Position numbers and translations under genes: made by a program
Notes under the pieces: generated by a model
Database searches by the model: none
Told to the model about the DNA's origin: nothing
What the model saw: only the letters and a program-made list of their open reading frames with translations
Part shown: positions 49,350 to 58,356 of the stretch, in pieces
How positions within the stretch are numbered: position 1 is the first letter of the stretch
Layout: each line of letters opens with the position of its first letter
Source of the DNA: Neisseria sicca
GTDB lineage: Bacteria > Pseudomonadota > Gammaproteobacteria > Burkholderiales > Neisseriaceae
DNA: 64,000 bases
NCBI RefSeq assembly: GCF_003044565.1
Contig: NZ_POXG01000003.1
Span: 62,001-126,000, forward strand
Direction of reading: 5' to 3'

Positions 49350-50912
49350 ATGGCAAAACAATCAAATGCCGCGCCGCAAAAGCGCGGTTTTTTTGCGCGT
49401 TTGTTCGGCAGGCGGGAAGCCGTCCCGAAAACAGCCCGCCGCAACTTTGCAGGGGCGCGTCCGGTCGGGTCGCTGGCTTCGTGGCAGCCGCAAAACTGGT
49501 CGGCGGACGCTTTGGCGCGGTCAGACCTTGACCGCCTGCGCGCCCGCGCCCGCAGCCTTGCTCGCGACAACGACTACATGCGCAAGTTTTTGAACATGGT
49601 CGAAAGCAACGTTATCGGGCGCGACGGTTTTGCCCTGCAAATGCGTGTTTTGCTGGATAACGCCGAAAAGCCCGATGCCTTGGCGAACAAGGCCATCGAA
49701 GCAGCGTTTTCCCGCTGGGCGCGGCGCGGCGTGTGCGACGTTACCGGCCAGATGTCTTTTACCGACCTGCAACGGCTGCTGATTCGCAGCGTGGCGCAGG
49801 ACGGCGAAGTGCTGATTCGTCATATTTCAGGGTTTGACAATGATTACGGCTATGCGTTGCAGGTGCTGGATATTGACCGTTTGGATACGGGATACAACGT
49901 TCCGCAGCAAAACGGGCGTAACGCCGTGCGCATGGGGGTTGAGTTAAACAGCTATTCCCGTCCTGTGGCGTACTGGTTGCGGACGGCGCATCCGGGCGAA
50001 TCATACGGACAGACGAATACGGGCAATTTACGCGAACGGGTGCCGGCAGCGCAAATCAGCCATATTTTCCTGCACGACCGCCCGGAGCAGCGGCGCGGCT
50101 TTCCATGGGTGGCTTCGGCCATCATCGGCCTGCAAAACCTGTCGGGCTATCAGGAAGCGGCCATTATCGCTGCCCGTGTCGGTGCATCGAAAATGGGCTT
50201 TTTCAAACAGACGGAAGATGCCGACAACTTCATGCCGCCGATTGACGGGCAAGAGGTCGATAACGGGCGCGGCAGCATCGATTTAATCGATTCGGTCGAG
50301 CCGGGTACGTTCCACGAACTGCCGCAGGGTTACGACTTTACGCCGTTCGACCCGGATTATCCGCACGCCAATTACGACGCATTCGTCAAAGCCAGCCTGC
50401 GCGGTATCGCCAGCGGTTTGAACGTGGCTTATCACAGTTTGGCGAACGACCTTGAGGGCGTGAACTTTTCCAGTATCCGCAGCGGGACGCTGGAGGAACG
50501 CGACACATGGATGACGTTGCAAAACTGGTTTGCCGAAGCGTTCTTGTATGACGTATTCGACCGCTGGATTGAGGCGGCGTTGCTAATGGGCGCAATCAAG
50601 ATGCCGTCCGGCAAATCGCTGCCTGCCGGCAAGCTGGACAAGTTCAAGGCCTGCAACTGGCAGGGGCGCCGCTGGTCGTGGGTTGACCCGCTGAAAGATA
50701 TTAATGCGCATAAAGAGGCAGTGGCGCTGGCAGTCAAATCCCGCCGCGATATTTGCGCGGAAATGGGTTTGGATTTTGAAGATGTTATCACCCAAATCGA
50801 ACAGGAAAACCAGATGTTGGCAGGAAAAGGAATCATTGCCGACGTAAAACCGGCCGCATCGGCGGCAGAACCGGAATCGGAGGATAACCCGAATGAAGAA
50901 AATGAAGCCTGA
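49350..50912 (+). CDS. Portal protein, lambda gpB family
   Basis: 520 residues. Features: RARARSLARDNDYMRKFLNM near residue 65, the conserved VESNVIGRDGFALQ, DGEVLIRHISGF, LQVLDIDRLDTGYN, and ISHIFLHDRPEQRRGFPWVA near residue 225, all typical of phage_portal_2. It forms the dodecameric ring at one vertex of the capsid for DNA entry. It overlaps the next gene by 20 bases. The N-terminal 25 residues are strongly basic. Confidence 0.95.
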   Translation: MAKQSNAAPQKRGFFARLFGRREAVPKTARRNFAGARPVGSLASWQPQNWSADALARSDLDRLRARARSLARDNDYMRKFLNMVESNVIGRDGFALQMRVLLDNAEKPDALANKAIEAAFSRWARRGVCDVTGQMSFTDLQRLLIRSVAQDGEVLIRHISGFDNDYGYALQVLDIDRLDTGYNVPQQNGRNAVRMGVELNSYSRPVAYWLRTAHPGESYGQTNTGNLRERVPAAQISHIFLHDRPEQRRGFPWVASAIIGLQNLSGYQEAAIIAARVGASKMGFFKQTEDADNFMPPIDGQEVDNGRGSIDLIDSVEPGTFHELPQGYDFTPFDPDYPHANYDAFVKASLRGIASGLNVAYHSLANDLEGVNFSSIRSGTLEERDTWMTLQNWFAEAFLYDVFDRWIEAALLMGAIKMPSGKSLPAGKLDKFKACNWQGRRWSWVDPLKDINAHKEAVALAVKSRRDICAEMGLDFEDVITQIEQENQMLAGKGIIADVKPAASAAEPESEDNPNEENEA

Positions 50913-52785
50913 TAAGGCTCAAATGCAGCAAATGAGCCGCTTTGCCGTATTTCAGCGCGAAAGCGTTGATATTGAAAAACGGACGGTCGAAGTGGCGTTT
51001 TCCAGCGAAGAGCCGGTAGAACGCTGGTTCGGCGAAGAAGTATTAAGTCATGCGGCGGGTGCCGTTGACTTAAGCCGTCTGAACGACGGCGGCGCGGTGC
51101 TGTTCAATCATGGCTGGAGCGACCAAATCGGCGTCATCGAACGTGCTTGGATTGATGCCGACAAGCGCGGCCGTGCCTTGGTACGTTTTGGCAACGGTGC
51201 GAAAGCGGCGGAAAAATTCCAAGACGTGCAAGACGGCATCCTACGCCATATCAGCGTCGGCTACCGCGTGGAAGACATGGTATTGGACAATCCCGATGCA
51301 GACGATGAGGACTACCGTTACATCGTTACCCGCTGGATGCCGTATGAAATCAGTTTTGTAACCGTTCCGGCAGACCCGACAGTAGGTGTCGGCAGATCGG
51401 CGGAACCATTTATTGAAAACCCTGAAAACCCAACCCCTGAAAAAGGAAATCGAAACATGGATAAAAATCAAATTCCCGCTGCGGTGGAAACTTCCGCTGC
51501 TGCAATCCCTGCCGCCGCAGCAACCGATACCAACAACACCGCCGAACGCGGTATGCAGAACGAACGCGCGCGCGTTTCCGAACTGCTGGCCATTGGTCGC
51601 AGTTACGCCGCCCACGGCGGTATCGAAGCAGCCGAAAAGGTTATTAAAGAGGGTGGCAGTGAAGCCCAATTACGCGCCGCCATCATGGCAAACATGCAGA
51701 CGAAGCCGACCGTTACCGCCGGTGAAATCGGCATGACTGATAAAGAACAGCGTGAATTTTCCCTTCTGCGCGCCATGTCTGCCGCCGCAACCGGCAAATG
51801 GGACAAAGCTGGCTTGGAACGCGAAGTGTCGGAAGAGTTGGAAAAACGACATGGTCGCGCAGCGGCAGGCTTCTTTGTGCCGACTGATTTGATTGCCCGC
51901 GCTTACAGCAAAGGCAATGCGGCAAACGGCGGCAACGTCATCGAAAACGACTTCCGCGAAGACTTGTTCATCGAACTGCTGCGCAACCGACTTGCCGTTG
52001 CCCAGTTGGGCGCCACCGTACTGGACGGCTTGGTCGGCGACATCACTATTCCGAAACACCTGACCGGAAACACCGTTCAATGGGTGGATGAAAACGGCAG
52101 TGCAACCGAATCGAACGCCACTTTCGGACAAATGAGCCTGAAACCGAAAACCGTTACCGCCAATACCGAATTGAGCCGCAAATTCATTTTGCAATCCTCG
52201 CTGTCTGCCGAACAGTTCGCCCGCAGCGAATTGTTGAAAGCGATGATGCTGGGTATCGATTTGGCGGCCATCAATGGCAAAGGTACCGGCAACGAACCGA
52301 CCGGCATCCTGAATACTGCCGGCATCGGCGCGGTGGAAATCGGTGCGAACGGCGGTGCGCCCGAATGGAAGCATATCGTCGCTTTGGAAAGTGCCATTGC
52401 CGCCGCCAATGCCGACATCGGCGATTTGGCCTACATCACCAATGCCCGCGTGCGCGGTTTGCTGAAAACCAAGCTGAAGGCCGACGGCGTGTCCGGCTAC
52501 ATCTGGCAGGACGGCGCAGCGCCGTTGAACGGCTACCGTTGCGCGGTATCAAACCAAATTCCGTCCAACCTGACCAAAGGCACGGCGGCCAACAAATGCA
52601 GCCCGCTGATTTTTGGTAACTGGTCTGATCTGATGATTGCACACTGGGGCGTTTTGGATGTGATTGTTGATCCGTACACCAAGTCTACTGCGGGCGCGGT
52701 ACGCATCACCACGTTGCAAGATGTGGATATTGCCGTCCGTCATGTCGAATCCTTTGCAGCCATTAAAGACATCGTGGCTGCTTGA
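50893..52785 (+). CDS. Prohead protease fused to HK97-type major capsid protein
   Basis: 630 residues, two parts. Residues about 1-185 are a S78-type prohead protease: GGAVLFNHGWSDQIGV contains the catalytic His region and ILRHISVGYRVEDM the catalytic Ser (the H-S pair of this family). Residues about 195-270 are a low-complexity/scaffold-like delta region (AAAATDTNNTAERGMQNERA). Residues about 300-630 are an HK97-fold capsid: RAAAGFFVPTDLIARAYSKG, TVQWVDENGSATESNATFGQ, ELSRKFILQSSLSAEQFARS. Fusing the two means the protease must cut itself from the shell protein. Ribosome site GGAGGA. Confidence 0.92.
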   Translation: MKKMKPDKAQMQQMSRFAVFQRESVDIEKRTVEVAFSSEEPVERWFGEEVLSHAAGAVDLSRLNDGGAVLFNHGWSDQIGVIERAWIDADKRGRALVRFGNGAKAAEKFQDVQDGILRHISVGYRVEDMVLDNPDADDEDYRYIVTRWMPYEISFVTVPADPTVGVGRSAEPFIENPENPTPEKGNRNMDKNQIPAAVETSAAAIPAAAATDTNNTAERGMQNERARVSELLAIGRSYAAHGGIEAAEKVIKEGGSEAQLRAAIMANMQTKPTVTAGEIGMTDKEQREFSLLRAMSAAATGKWDKAGLEREVSEELEKRHGRAAAGFFVPTDLIARAYSKGNAANGGNVIENDFREDLFIELLRNRLAVAQLGATVLDGLVGDITIPKHLTGNTVQWVDENGSATESNATFGQMSLKPKTVTANTELSRKFILQSSLSAEQFARSELLKAMMLGIDLAAINGKGTGNEPTGILNTAGIGAVEIGANGGAPEWKHIVALESAIAAANADIGDLAYITNARVRGLLKTKLKADGVSGYIWQDGAAPLNGYRCAVSNQIPSNLTKGTAANKCSPLIFGNWSDLMIAHWGVLDVIVDPYTKSTAGAVRITTLQDVDIAVRHVESFAAIKDIVAA

Positions 52786-52796
52786 TTGTGAAACCC

Positions 52797-52824
52797 AAGG
52801 TCGTCTGCATTTCAGACGACCTTA
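52797..52824 (+). terminator. Uptake-sequence hairpin after the capsid gene
   Basis: AAGGTCGTCTGCA pairs with TTTCAGACGACCTT across a 1-2 base loop. The left arm has a single change in the uptake core (CTGCAT for CTGAAT). Confidence 0.75.
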
Positions 52825-52842
52825 TTGATTGAGGTATTAAAA

Positions 52843-53061
52843 ATGGCAAAAATCAAAATTATCCCGACCCGTAGTTTTTTCGATGGTGAACAGACGTTTG
52901 CCACAGGGAAAAAATATTCGGTGGACGAATCTGCGGCGGCTGTCTATATCCGCGAAGGTTGGGCGGCAGAAGCGCCTGCCAAAGAGGCCGAATCCTCTGG
53001 CGGCGAAGATGAAGATAGCGGTAACGTATCCGGTGAGGGCAGCGAGGACGGCAGTGTTTAA
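52843..53061 (+). CDS. Small phage head protein, unknown
   Basis: 72 residues from MAKIKIIPTRSFFDGEQTFA, with TGAGGT before the ATG; a TTG six codons earlier is not used. A short beta-rich domain (KYSVDESAAAVYIREGWAAE) is followed by an acidic, glycine-rich tail (EDEDSGNVSGEGSEDGSV). The position between capsid and head-tail joining genes matches small connector or head-decoration proteins. No specific family recognised. Confidence 0.65.
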   Translation: MAKIKIIPTRSFFDGEQTFATGKKYSVDESAAAVYIREGWAAEAPAKEAESSGGEDEDSGNVSGEGSEDGSV

Positions 53062-53356
53062 CGAGCCGCTGAACGTGTTTACCAATCCTGCCGATTTCGG
53101 TGAAACCGTGATGATTGGCGGTAAAGAGGTAAACGCGATATTTGACCGTGAATTTATAACGGATAGCGGGTTTGGCGTTGCCGTTGCCAATGCCGACCCG
53201 CAAATCATCGTTACTGAAGACGACCTGCCGGAAGACGTGAAGTCGGTGGTTGTTACCGTGCGCGGAAAACGTTATGCGGTGGCGGAAACCGATTTTGACG
53301 GCTGCGGAATGGTTGTTGTGCAATTGAGGGCGATACATGACAAGCCGACTTACTGA
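53054..53356 (+). CDS. Head-tail joining protein, FII-like
   Basis: 100 residues from a GTG at 53,054 (MFNEPLNVF), preceded by GAGGA; it overlaps the upstream stop by eight bases. FTNPADFGETVMIGGKEVNA, then IFDREFI, ADPQIIVTEDDLPEDVKSVV and GKRYAVAETDFDGCGMVVVQ give the beta-barrel pattern of lambda FII-type connectors, which join the head to the tail tube. The order FII-U-V that follows supports the identification. The longer upstream reading lies in the acidic tail of the previous gene and is not used. Confidence 0.78.
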   Translation: MFNEPLNVFTNPADFGETVMIGGKEVNAIFDREFITDSGFGVAVANADPQIIVTEDDLPEDVKSVVVTVRGKRYAVAETDFDGCGMVVVQLRAIHDKPTY

Positions 53357-53756
53357 AATCCGCAATGCGGCGACAGATGTGCTGAAAACGAAGTTCCAGC
53401 GCGTGTATTCCGGGCGTGGTTTCGCGCCTGCGCAATCGCAGTTGCCGTGTGTTGTGGTGTACGTTGACAGTCGCCGAACCGAACAGGAAACGTTTGATTT
53501 TCCGCCTACCTACCGGCATACGATGCGGCTGGTTACGTTGGTTTGCGTGCAGGCTGCTTCCGGTGCGGACGAACTGGCGGAAGAGATGCTGTCTTTGATT
53601 GGGCAGTTGTTTGCCGAACATTCCGATTTGGGTGTTGGTGATTTGGAAAATCTGGTGCCTGATTTGCTGAATATCGATTCCGACGAAAGCGGCGAGGCCG
53701 TTACCGTCTATTATCAGCAAGGATGGCAGGCAATTTATTTTGATACGGCAGTCTGA
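53337..53756 (+). CDS. Tail terminator protein, gpU-like
   Basis: 139 residues. EIRNAATDVLKTKFQRVYSG, then LPCVVVYVDSRRTEQETFDF and TMRLVTLVCVQAASGADELA, followed by a helix EEMLSLIGQLFAEHSDLG, are characteristic of lambda gpU, which caps the tail tube at its head-proximal end. It overlaps the previous gene by 20 bases. Its stop lies in a degenerate uptake sequence (CAGTCTGATTTCAGATTGCC). Confidence 0.82.
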   Translation: MTSRLTEIRNAATDVLKTKFQRVYSGRGFAPAQSQLPCVVVYVDSRRTEQETFDFPPTYRHTMRLVTLVCVQAASGADELAEEMLSLIGQLFAEHSDLGVGDLENLVPDLLNIDSDESGEAVTVYYQQGWQAIYFDTAV

Positions 53757-53787
53757 TTTCAGATTGCCTTTAATTTGGAGTTAAAGT

Positions 53788-54429
53788 ATGGCAGTGAAAT
53801 TACCGAACGGTGCGACCGTTCACATTGCGACCGCTTTGGCGGCGGAGAAAAAAGCTACGGTGGCAACTAATGCTGCCGAATGCGTCCTGACGGTAGCAGG
53901 ACACGGGTTTGCCAACGGCGATTTGGTTTTGTTTAAAAGCGGCTGGGGAAAGTTGAATGAACGCGTTTTCCAGATTGGCGATGTCAAAACCGATACATTC
54001 AAGCTGACCGGCATTGATACTTCCAATGCAGATGAGTTTCCGGCAGGCAGCGGTATCGGTGCTGTTCAGAAAATTACCGATTGGGTGCAAGTTTCGCAAA
54101 TTGTAGAATTTTCGACCAGTGGCGGCGAGCAGCAATATGTAGATTTTGGTTTCCTGGAGGACGATTTTGACCAGCAAATCCCGTCCACGAAATCAGCTAT
54201 GTCAATGTCGATTAAGATCGCTGACGATACTTCGTTGCCCGGCTACAAGGCGGCTGCAAAATGCAGCGATAAAGGCGGCAAGTGGCCTTTGAAAGTGGTT
54301 TTGAAAGGTGGTGGGCTGATTTGCTATAACGGTTATCCCAGCATGAATAAAACCCCCGAATTGGTTCGTAACCAAGTAATGGCGGTAACGTTGTCCTACG
54401 CCATTTCCGGCGAAGTAAACCGTTATTGA
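53788..54429 (+). CDS. Major tail tube protein, gpV-like
   Basis: 213 residues. MAVKLPNGATVHIATALAAE start, GHGFANGDLVLFKSGWG in the first part, TDWVQVSQIVEFSTSGGEQQ, DDFDQQIPSTKSAMSMSIKI and a C-terminal ELVRNQVMAVTLSYAISGEV. The beta-rich tube fold and the position after U identify it as the tail tube. It has no separate Ig-like C-terminal domain, unlike lambda gpV, so it is the short form. TTTGGAGTTAAAGT before the ATG is the ribosome site. Confidence 0.85.
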   Translation: MAVKLPNGATVHIATALAAEKKATVATNAAECVLTVAGHGFANGDLVLFKSGWGKLNERVFQIGDVKTDTFKLTGIDTSNADEFPAGSGIGAVQKITDWVQVSQIVEFSTSGGEQQYVDFGFLEDDFDQQIPSTKSAMSMSIKIADDTSLPGYKAAAKCSDKGGKWPLKVVLKGGGLICYNGYPSMNKTPELVRNQVMAVTLSYAISGEVNRY

Positions 54430-54492
54430 TTTTATCTGCATATCAAGGTTGTCCGGGTTGCTCGGGCAACCTTATTTATTTGGAGTATTGAA

Positions 54493-54804
54493 ATGGCAAA
54501 ACTCACTTTGAAGCCTGATGCAACTTTCCGACATACCGTAAAAATCCCTGTTCCCGGTGCAGAACCTGCGGACGTCGAATTTGAATTTAAGGCGCGCGGC
54601 CGCAAGGCAATGAAAGAATTTACCGAAAAGCATAAAGACGGCTGGACGGCAGATACCGTCTTGGATTGTGTTCAAGGCTGGGATTTGGAAGAAGCATTCG
54701 ACCGGCAGAATGTCGAAATCCTGCTGGATAGCTATCCGATGGCGGTGTTTGCCGTCGTCAACGGCTATGTTGAGGAAGTCTTCAATGCCCGCGAGGGAAA
54801 CTGA
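54493..54804 (+). CDS. Tail assembly chaperone, gpG-like
   Basis: 103 residues, MAKLTLKPDATFRHTVKIPV at the start, with EFEFKARGRKAMKEFTEKHK and WDLEEAFDRQNVEILLDSYP in the middle. It is the short product of the G/GT pair that binds the tape-measure protein during tail assembly. It ends REGN-stop within a slippery sequence that produces the longer GT product. Confidence 0.85.
   Translation: MAKLTLKPDATFRHTVKIPVPGAEPADVEFEFKARGRKAMKEFTEKHKDGWTADTVLDCVQGWDLEEAFDRQNVEILLDSYPMAVFAVVNGYVEEVFNAREGN
54795..54801 (+). promoter_or_regulatory. Programmed -1 frameshift site
   Basis: GGGAAAC is read as GAG-GGA-AAC in the G frame and immediately precedes the stop TGA. It has the X-XXY-YYZ pattern of slippery sites; lambda uses GGGAAAG at the same place. 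A -1 slip continues into the GT frame. Confidence 0.82.
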
Positions 54805-55124
54805 TTGCCGCCGCGCGTGCGCTTTATGAGAAGCAGCCTGATGCGGCGGAATTGAATGTATTCGGATTTTCGGCGGACGATTTTTCAGAAGAGGAGACCA
54901 CTTTTGGCGTATGGCCGTGCAACTGGCAGGCGGTGCAACTGTTTATTGCAGTATCGACGCAGTGGCGTATCGGAATGTCGGGTGAGACGGGGTTGGATTA
55001 TTCCGCCGTTGCAGCGGTTATGGAATGCGGCAATATCAAGCCGAAGAAACGGAAAACACTGTTGGAGAAAGTCCGCATGATGGAGCTTGAAGTGTTGTCA
55101 ATGTGGGCAGGCGAACATGAATAA
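54801..55124 (+). CDS. T extension of the gpGT tail assembly chaperone
   Basis: Reading continues in the -1 frame after the slippery heptamer; the open frame extends back through the overlap, and no own start is needed. 107 codons with ARALYEKQPDAAELNVFGFS, then DDFSEEETTFGVWPCNWQAV, AVSTQWRIGMSGETGLDYSA and MMELEVLSMWAGEHE. This T domain recruits the tail tube protein to the tape measure. The stop lies inside the start region of the next gene. Confidence 0.8.
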   Translation: MIAAARALYEKQPDAAELNVFGFSADDFSEEETTFGVWPCNWQAVQLFIAVSTQWRIGMSGETGLDYSAVAAVMECGNIKPKKRKTLLEKVRMMELEVLSMWAGEHE

Positions 55125-58100
55125 CGAAACTAAGATTTATATTACCGCCGAAACAGGCGGTGTCGTCAGCGGCGTAGAAAAGGCAAAACAGTCCATCAAG
55201 TCTTTGGGGGACGTGGCATCTTCCCAGGGGCGGCGTATTTCTGACGGATTGGTACATAGTGGCGACGGCGCGGAGAAATCGTCAACGGTAGTGTCGGCGG
55301 CATCGAAGCGGACGGAACGGTCTTTGGCTTCTCTGGAAAATGCCATCCGTCGTGATATAGCCGTTAAGATTGCAGGCGGTAAGGCAAACCGAGAGTATTA
55401 CGAAGAGCTTGCGCGCCAGCGCGGTATCGATATTGCACGGCTTAATCCGCTACTGTCCCAATTGGACAGGCATAATACGCAGACCAATCGCGCTACGCAG
55501 TCTGTCAAGCAGTTCAATAACGCCTTGCGGCAAACCCCGGCACAAATTACCGACATCGTTACCCAGCTTGCAGGCGGGCAAAGCCCGTTTCTGATCATGA
55601 TGCAACAGGGTGGGCAGTTGCGTGATATGTATGGCGGCTTCGGCGGTATGCTTAAGGGGCTGGCCACGGTCATTTCCCCTATGCGCCTTGCTGTTGCAGG
55701 ATTGGGCGGCGGCGTTGCGGCATTGGGTTATGCGATGTATCAGGGCGCAGAGGAATCGCGCGAATACCGTAAAGCCTTGATACTTGCCGGAGATGCAGCA
55801 GGGATTACTGCAGACAGGATGCAGGAAATCGCTGTTTCGGTCGGGGCGGCGACGGGCGGCTATGCTGATGCGCGTGCTGCAATTACGGCCTTGGTCTCAA
55901 GCGGCAAGGTCGCAGCGGACAATTACGAACAGTTCGCCCGTAGTATTACCCTCCAGTCGCAGGCAACGGGACAAAGTATTGACGATTTGGTTGATAAATA
56001 TACTGAAATCGCCAAAGACCCGCTGAAAGCCGTGGTAGCCCTATCAGCCAACTACCGGACAATGACTGCCGATGTTTACGAGCAGGTCAAGGCTTTGCAG
56101 GCACAAGGTCGGGAGCAGGACGCGGTTGCATTGGTGCAGCGGAAATTTTCCGAAGAGTCGGAGGATATGGCAAAACGCGTACTGGGCAATCTTGGATTGA
56201 TTGAGCGGGCGTGGAAAGATATTAAAGAAAGTGCGTCGGAGGCATGGGATGCTGTTAAATCCATAGGCAGGGACAAGACCAAGCTGGATGAAATCGCCGC
56301 GCTGAATTCGTTTATTTCCCAAATCGAAACCAACAAGAAACATCCGGTTACGCAATTGTTTTGGGGTGAAGAGGGCGAGCGTAAGCTGCAGGAAGCCTAT
56401 GCGCGGCGTGCCTGGTTGCTTGCCGAAATCGACAATGAGGCAGCCGCTGCTGAAGCTTTGCGGAAGAAACAGAAGCAGAACCAAAACCGAACTGAAGGTA
56501 AGGCCGAATTGGCTGCTATTTCGGGACGTTATGCCACTCTAGAGCAGCAAAAGCAACGCGAACTGCAGAAAAACGACAAAGCACTGGAAAAGGCGTTGGA
56601 CGGCATCACGGATGCGAAAGAACGGCAGGTGATTATTGACGAGTACGCCACCAACAGACGGCGGATTAACGAGAGTTATGCCGATAAAAGACACGTCCAA
56701 CAGAAAGAAAAAACGGATAAAACGAGCTACCCCACTGTTTCGAACGGCTTGAGGATTAAACCGGGAGCCGAAGCGGGCGGCAAAGCGCTAGGCGGGACAT
56801 ATGCCTTCGCGCATGCCATGCAGCAGATGCTGGGAGACCGTCTGTTCCGTTTCGGCGCCTTCCGAGATCGATACCACATTGGGAAAAACAGCCTGCATAA
56901 CAGTGGATTGGCATTTGATGCTACTCCTTCTCCCAGTATGGGGATGAAGCAGAAACAGGAAGTTGTCGCCCAAATGACCCGTTATCTTGAGTCGTTGGGG
57001 TTTAAAAACGGGCAGGATTTTAACCTTAAACTGGAACTTGCCGGACAGCGCAATAAAAACGGTACGGTAGCAACCGGCGACCACTGGCATTTCAACTGGC
57101 GTTCTCAAGAGGCGGCTGCGCGATTTGCCGTCGGTGTTGATGGTCAGGCGAAAAATATGGCGCACCTCGGGTTGTTTAAGGAGGTGGAGAAAGAACCTCT
57201 TTCCGGCTACGAAAAATGGGAGGAGGATTTTAACCGTCGGGCGGCGGAGGCGGGAGCGAAGCGGGTGCTGGAAATTTTAAACGGCAACCGCGCCATCGGC
57301 GAACAGTTGAAGTTGTTGTCCGACCCGACTTTCGGCGATTGGACGCTGAAGCAGCAGGCCGATGCCCGCGAGCTGGCGGAGAAGGCCGACGCGCAGGATA
57401 GTTTGACGGCCGCTTCCAAAAAATATTCCGACATAGTGAAGCAAATGACCGACGATTCGAAAGACAAGTTGGATGACAGGCTGTTTGAAATTTCGCTTAT
57501 CGGCAAAACCCGTGAAGAAATCGAGAAACTGACGCTGGCGAGACTGTGGGACAGACAGATAGCGAAAGCCCGTGAAGAAGGTGCGCCGTTGGAAAGTATC
57601 GATTTATTGGAGCGCGGCAAGGCGGAAGGGATGAGCAATCTTTCTCAAATGCAGAAGGCGCGTGCGGACAGCGACAATGATTGGCGCGGCGGTATCGAGT
57701 CCGGCTTGAAAAGCTACATCGATTCATTCGGAACGATGAGGCAGGCGATGGAAAATGCCACCGTACAAACCTTCGACAAAATGGGGGATGCGCTGGCAGA
57801 CTTTGTTGCCACAGGCAAACTTGATTTTCGAAGCCTGACTGTTTCCATTTTGCAGGATTTGTCAAAAATGCTGATTAAAATGGCGATTGTCAATGCAATG
57901 AAGTCGGCGTTGGGTTATGCCGACGGCGGTATTGTCGGTGGTGGGAGTACGCAGTTCGATGCGTTGTTTTCCGGCGGCGGTTATACCGGCTACGGCGGGA
58001 AGTATGAGCCTGCCGGCATTGTCCACAAGGGCGAAGTCGTATTTTCCCAGCGGGACGTACGTAATCACGGCGGCGTTGCGGCTGTCGAGCGGCTGCGATT

Positions 58101-58335
58101 GAATGGTTATGCCGGTGGCGGCGCAGTAGGACTGCCGTCTGTTTTGACCGGAGTCCGTTCGGCCGGGGCTGGAGGCATGCAGGTCAACATCACTATAAAT
58201 CGGGACGGTAGCACCGAATCGGACAGCAGTGCCGATACGGAGATGGCGAAGCATCTTGCCGCCGCCATACCGGGCATGGTGGAACAGTGGTATGTCAAGA
58301 ATGTGTACCGTGAAAACGGTACTTACCATAAATAG
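55117..58335 (+). CDS. Tape-measure protein with an embedded M15-type peptidase domain
   Basis: 1072 residues from MNNETKIYITAETGG; its ATG overlaps the T stop. N-terminal coiled coil and GGQSPFLIMMQQGGQLRDMY, then a hydrophobic segment (VISPMRLAVAGLGGGVAALG) and a long helical body with several KQK-rich stretches, as in tape-measure proteins that set tail length. At about residues 545-680 a peptidase domain is inserted: SLHNSGLAFD (56,890-56,919) matches SxHxxGxAxD of M15 D-Ala-D-Ala/endolysin-type peptidases, and GDHWHFNW (57,076-57,099) supplies the second zinc-binding His. It probably cuts peptidoglycan during DNA entry. Confidence 0.88.
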   Translation: MNNETKIYITAETGGVVSGVEKAKQSIKSLGDVASSQGRRISDGLVHSGDGAEKSSTVVSAASKRTERSLASLENAIRRDIAVKIAGGKANREYYEELARQRGIDIARLNPLLSQLDRHNTQTNRATQSVKQFNNALRQTPAQITDIVTQLAGGQSPFLIMMQQGGQLRDMYGGFGGMLKGLATVISPMRLAVAGLGGGVAALGYAMYQGAEESREYRKALILAGDAAGITADRMQEIAVSVGAATGGYADARAAITALVSSGKVAADNYEQFARSITLQSQATGQSIDDLVDKYTEIAKDPLKAVVALSANYRTMTADVYEQVKALQAQGREQDAVALVQRKFSEESEDMAKRVLGNLGLIERAWKDIKESASEAWDAVKSIGRDKTKLDEIAALNSFISQIETNKKHPVTQLFWGEEGERKLQEAYARRAWLLAEIDNEAAAAEALRKKQKQNQNRTEGKAELAAISGRYATLEQQKQRELQKNDKALEKALDGITDAKERQVIIDEYATNRRRINESYADKRHVQQKEKTDKTSYPTVSNGLRIKPGAEAGGKALGGTYAFAHAMQQMLGDRLFRFGAFRDRYHIGKNSLHNSGLAFDATPSPSMGMKQKQEVVAQMTRYLESLGFKNGQDFNLKLELAGQRNKNGTVATGDHWHFNWRSQEAAARFAVGVDGQAKNMAHLGLFKEVEKEPLSGYEKWEEDFNRRAAEAGAKRVLEILNGNRAIGEQLKLLSDPTFGDWTLKQQADARELAEKADAQDSLTAASKKYSDIVKQMTDDSKDKLDDRLFEISLIGKTREEIEKLTLARLWDRQIAKAREEGAPLESIDLLERGKAEGMSNLSQMQKARADSDNDWRGGIESGLKSYIDSFGTMRQAMENATVQTFDKMGDALADFVATGKLDFRSLTVSILQDLSKMLIKMAIVNAMKSALGYADGGIVGGGSTQFDALFSGGGYTGYGGKYEPAGIVHKGEVVFSQRDVRNHGGVAAVERLRLNGYAGGGAVGLPSVLTGVRSAGAGGMQVNITINRDGSTESDSSADTEMAKHLAAAIPGMVEQWYVKNVYRENGTYHK

Positions 58336-58356
58336 GTCGTCTGAAAGGAACCGATC

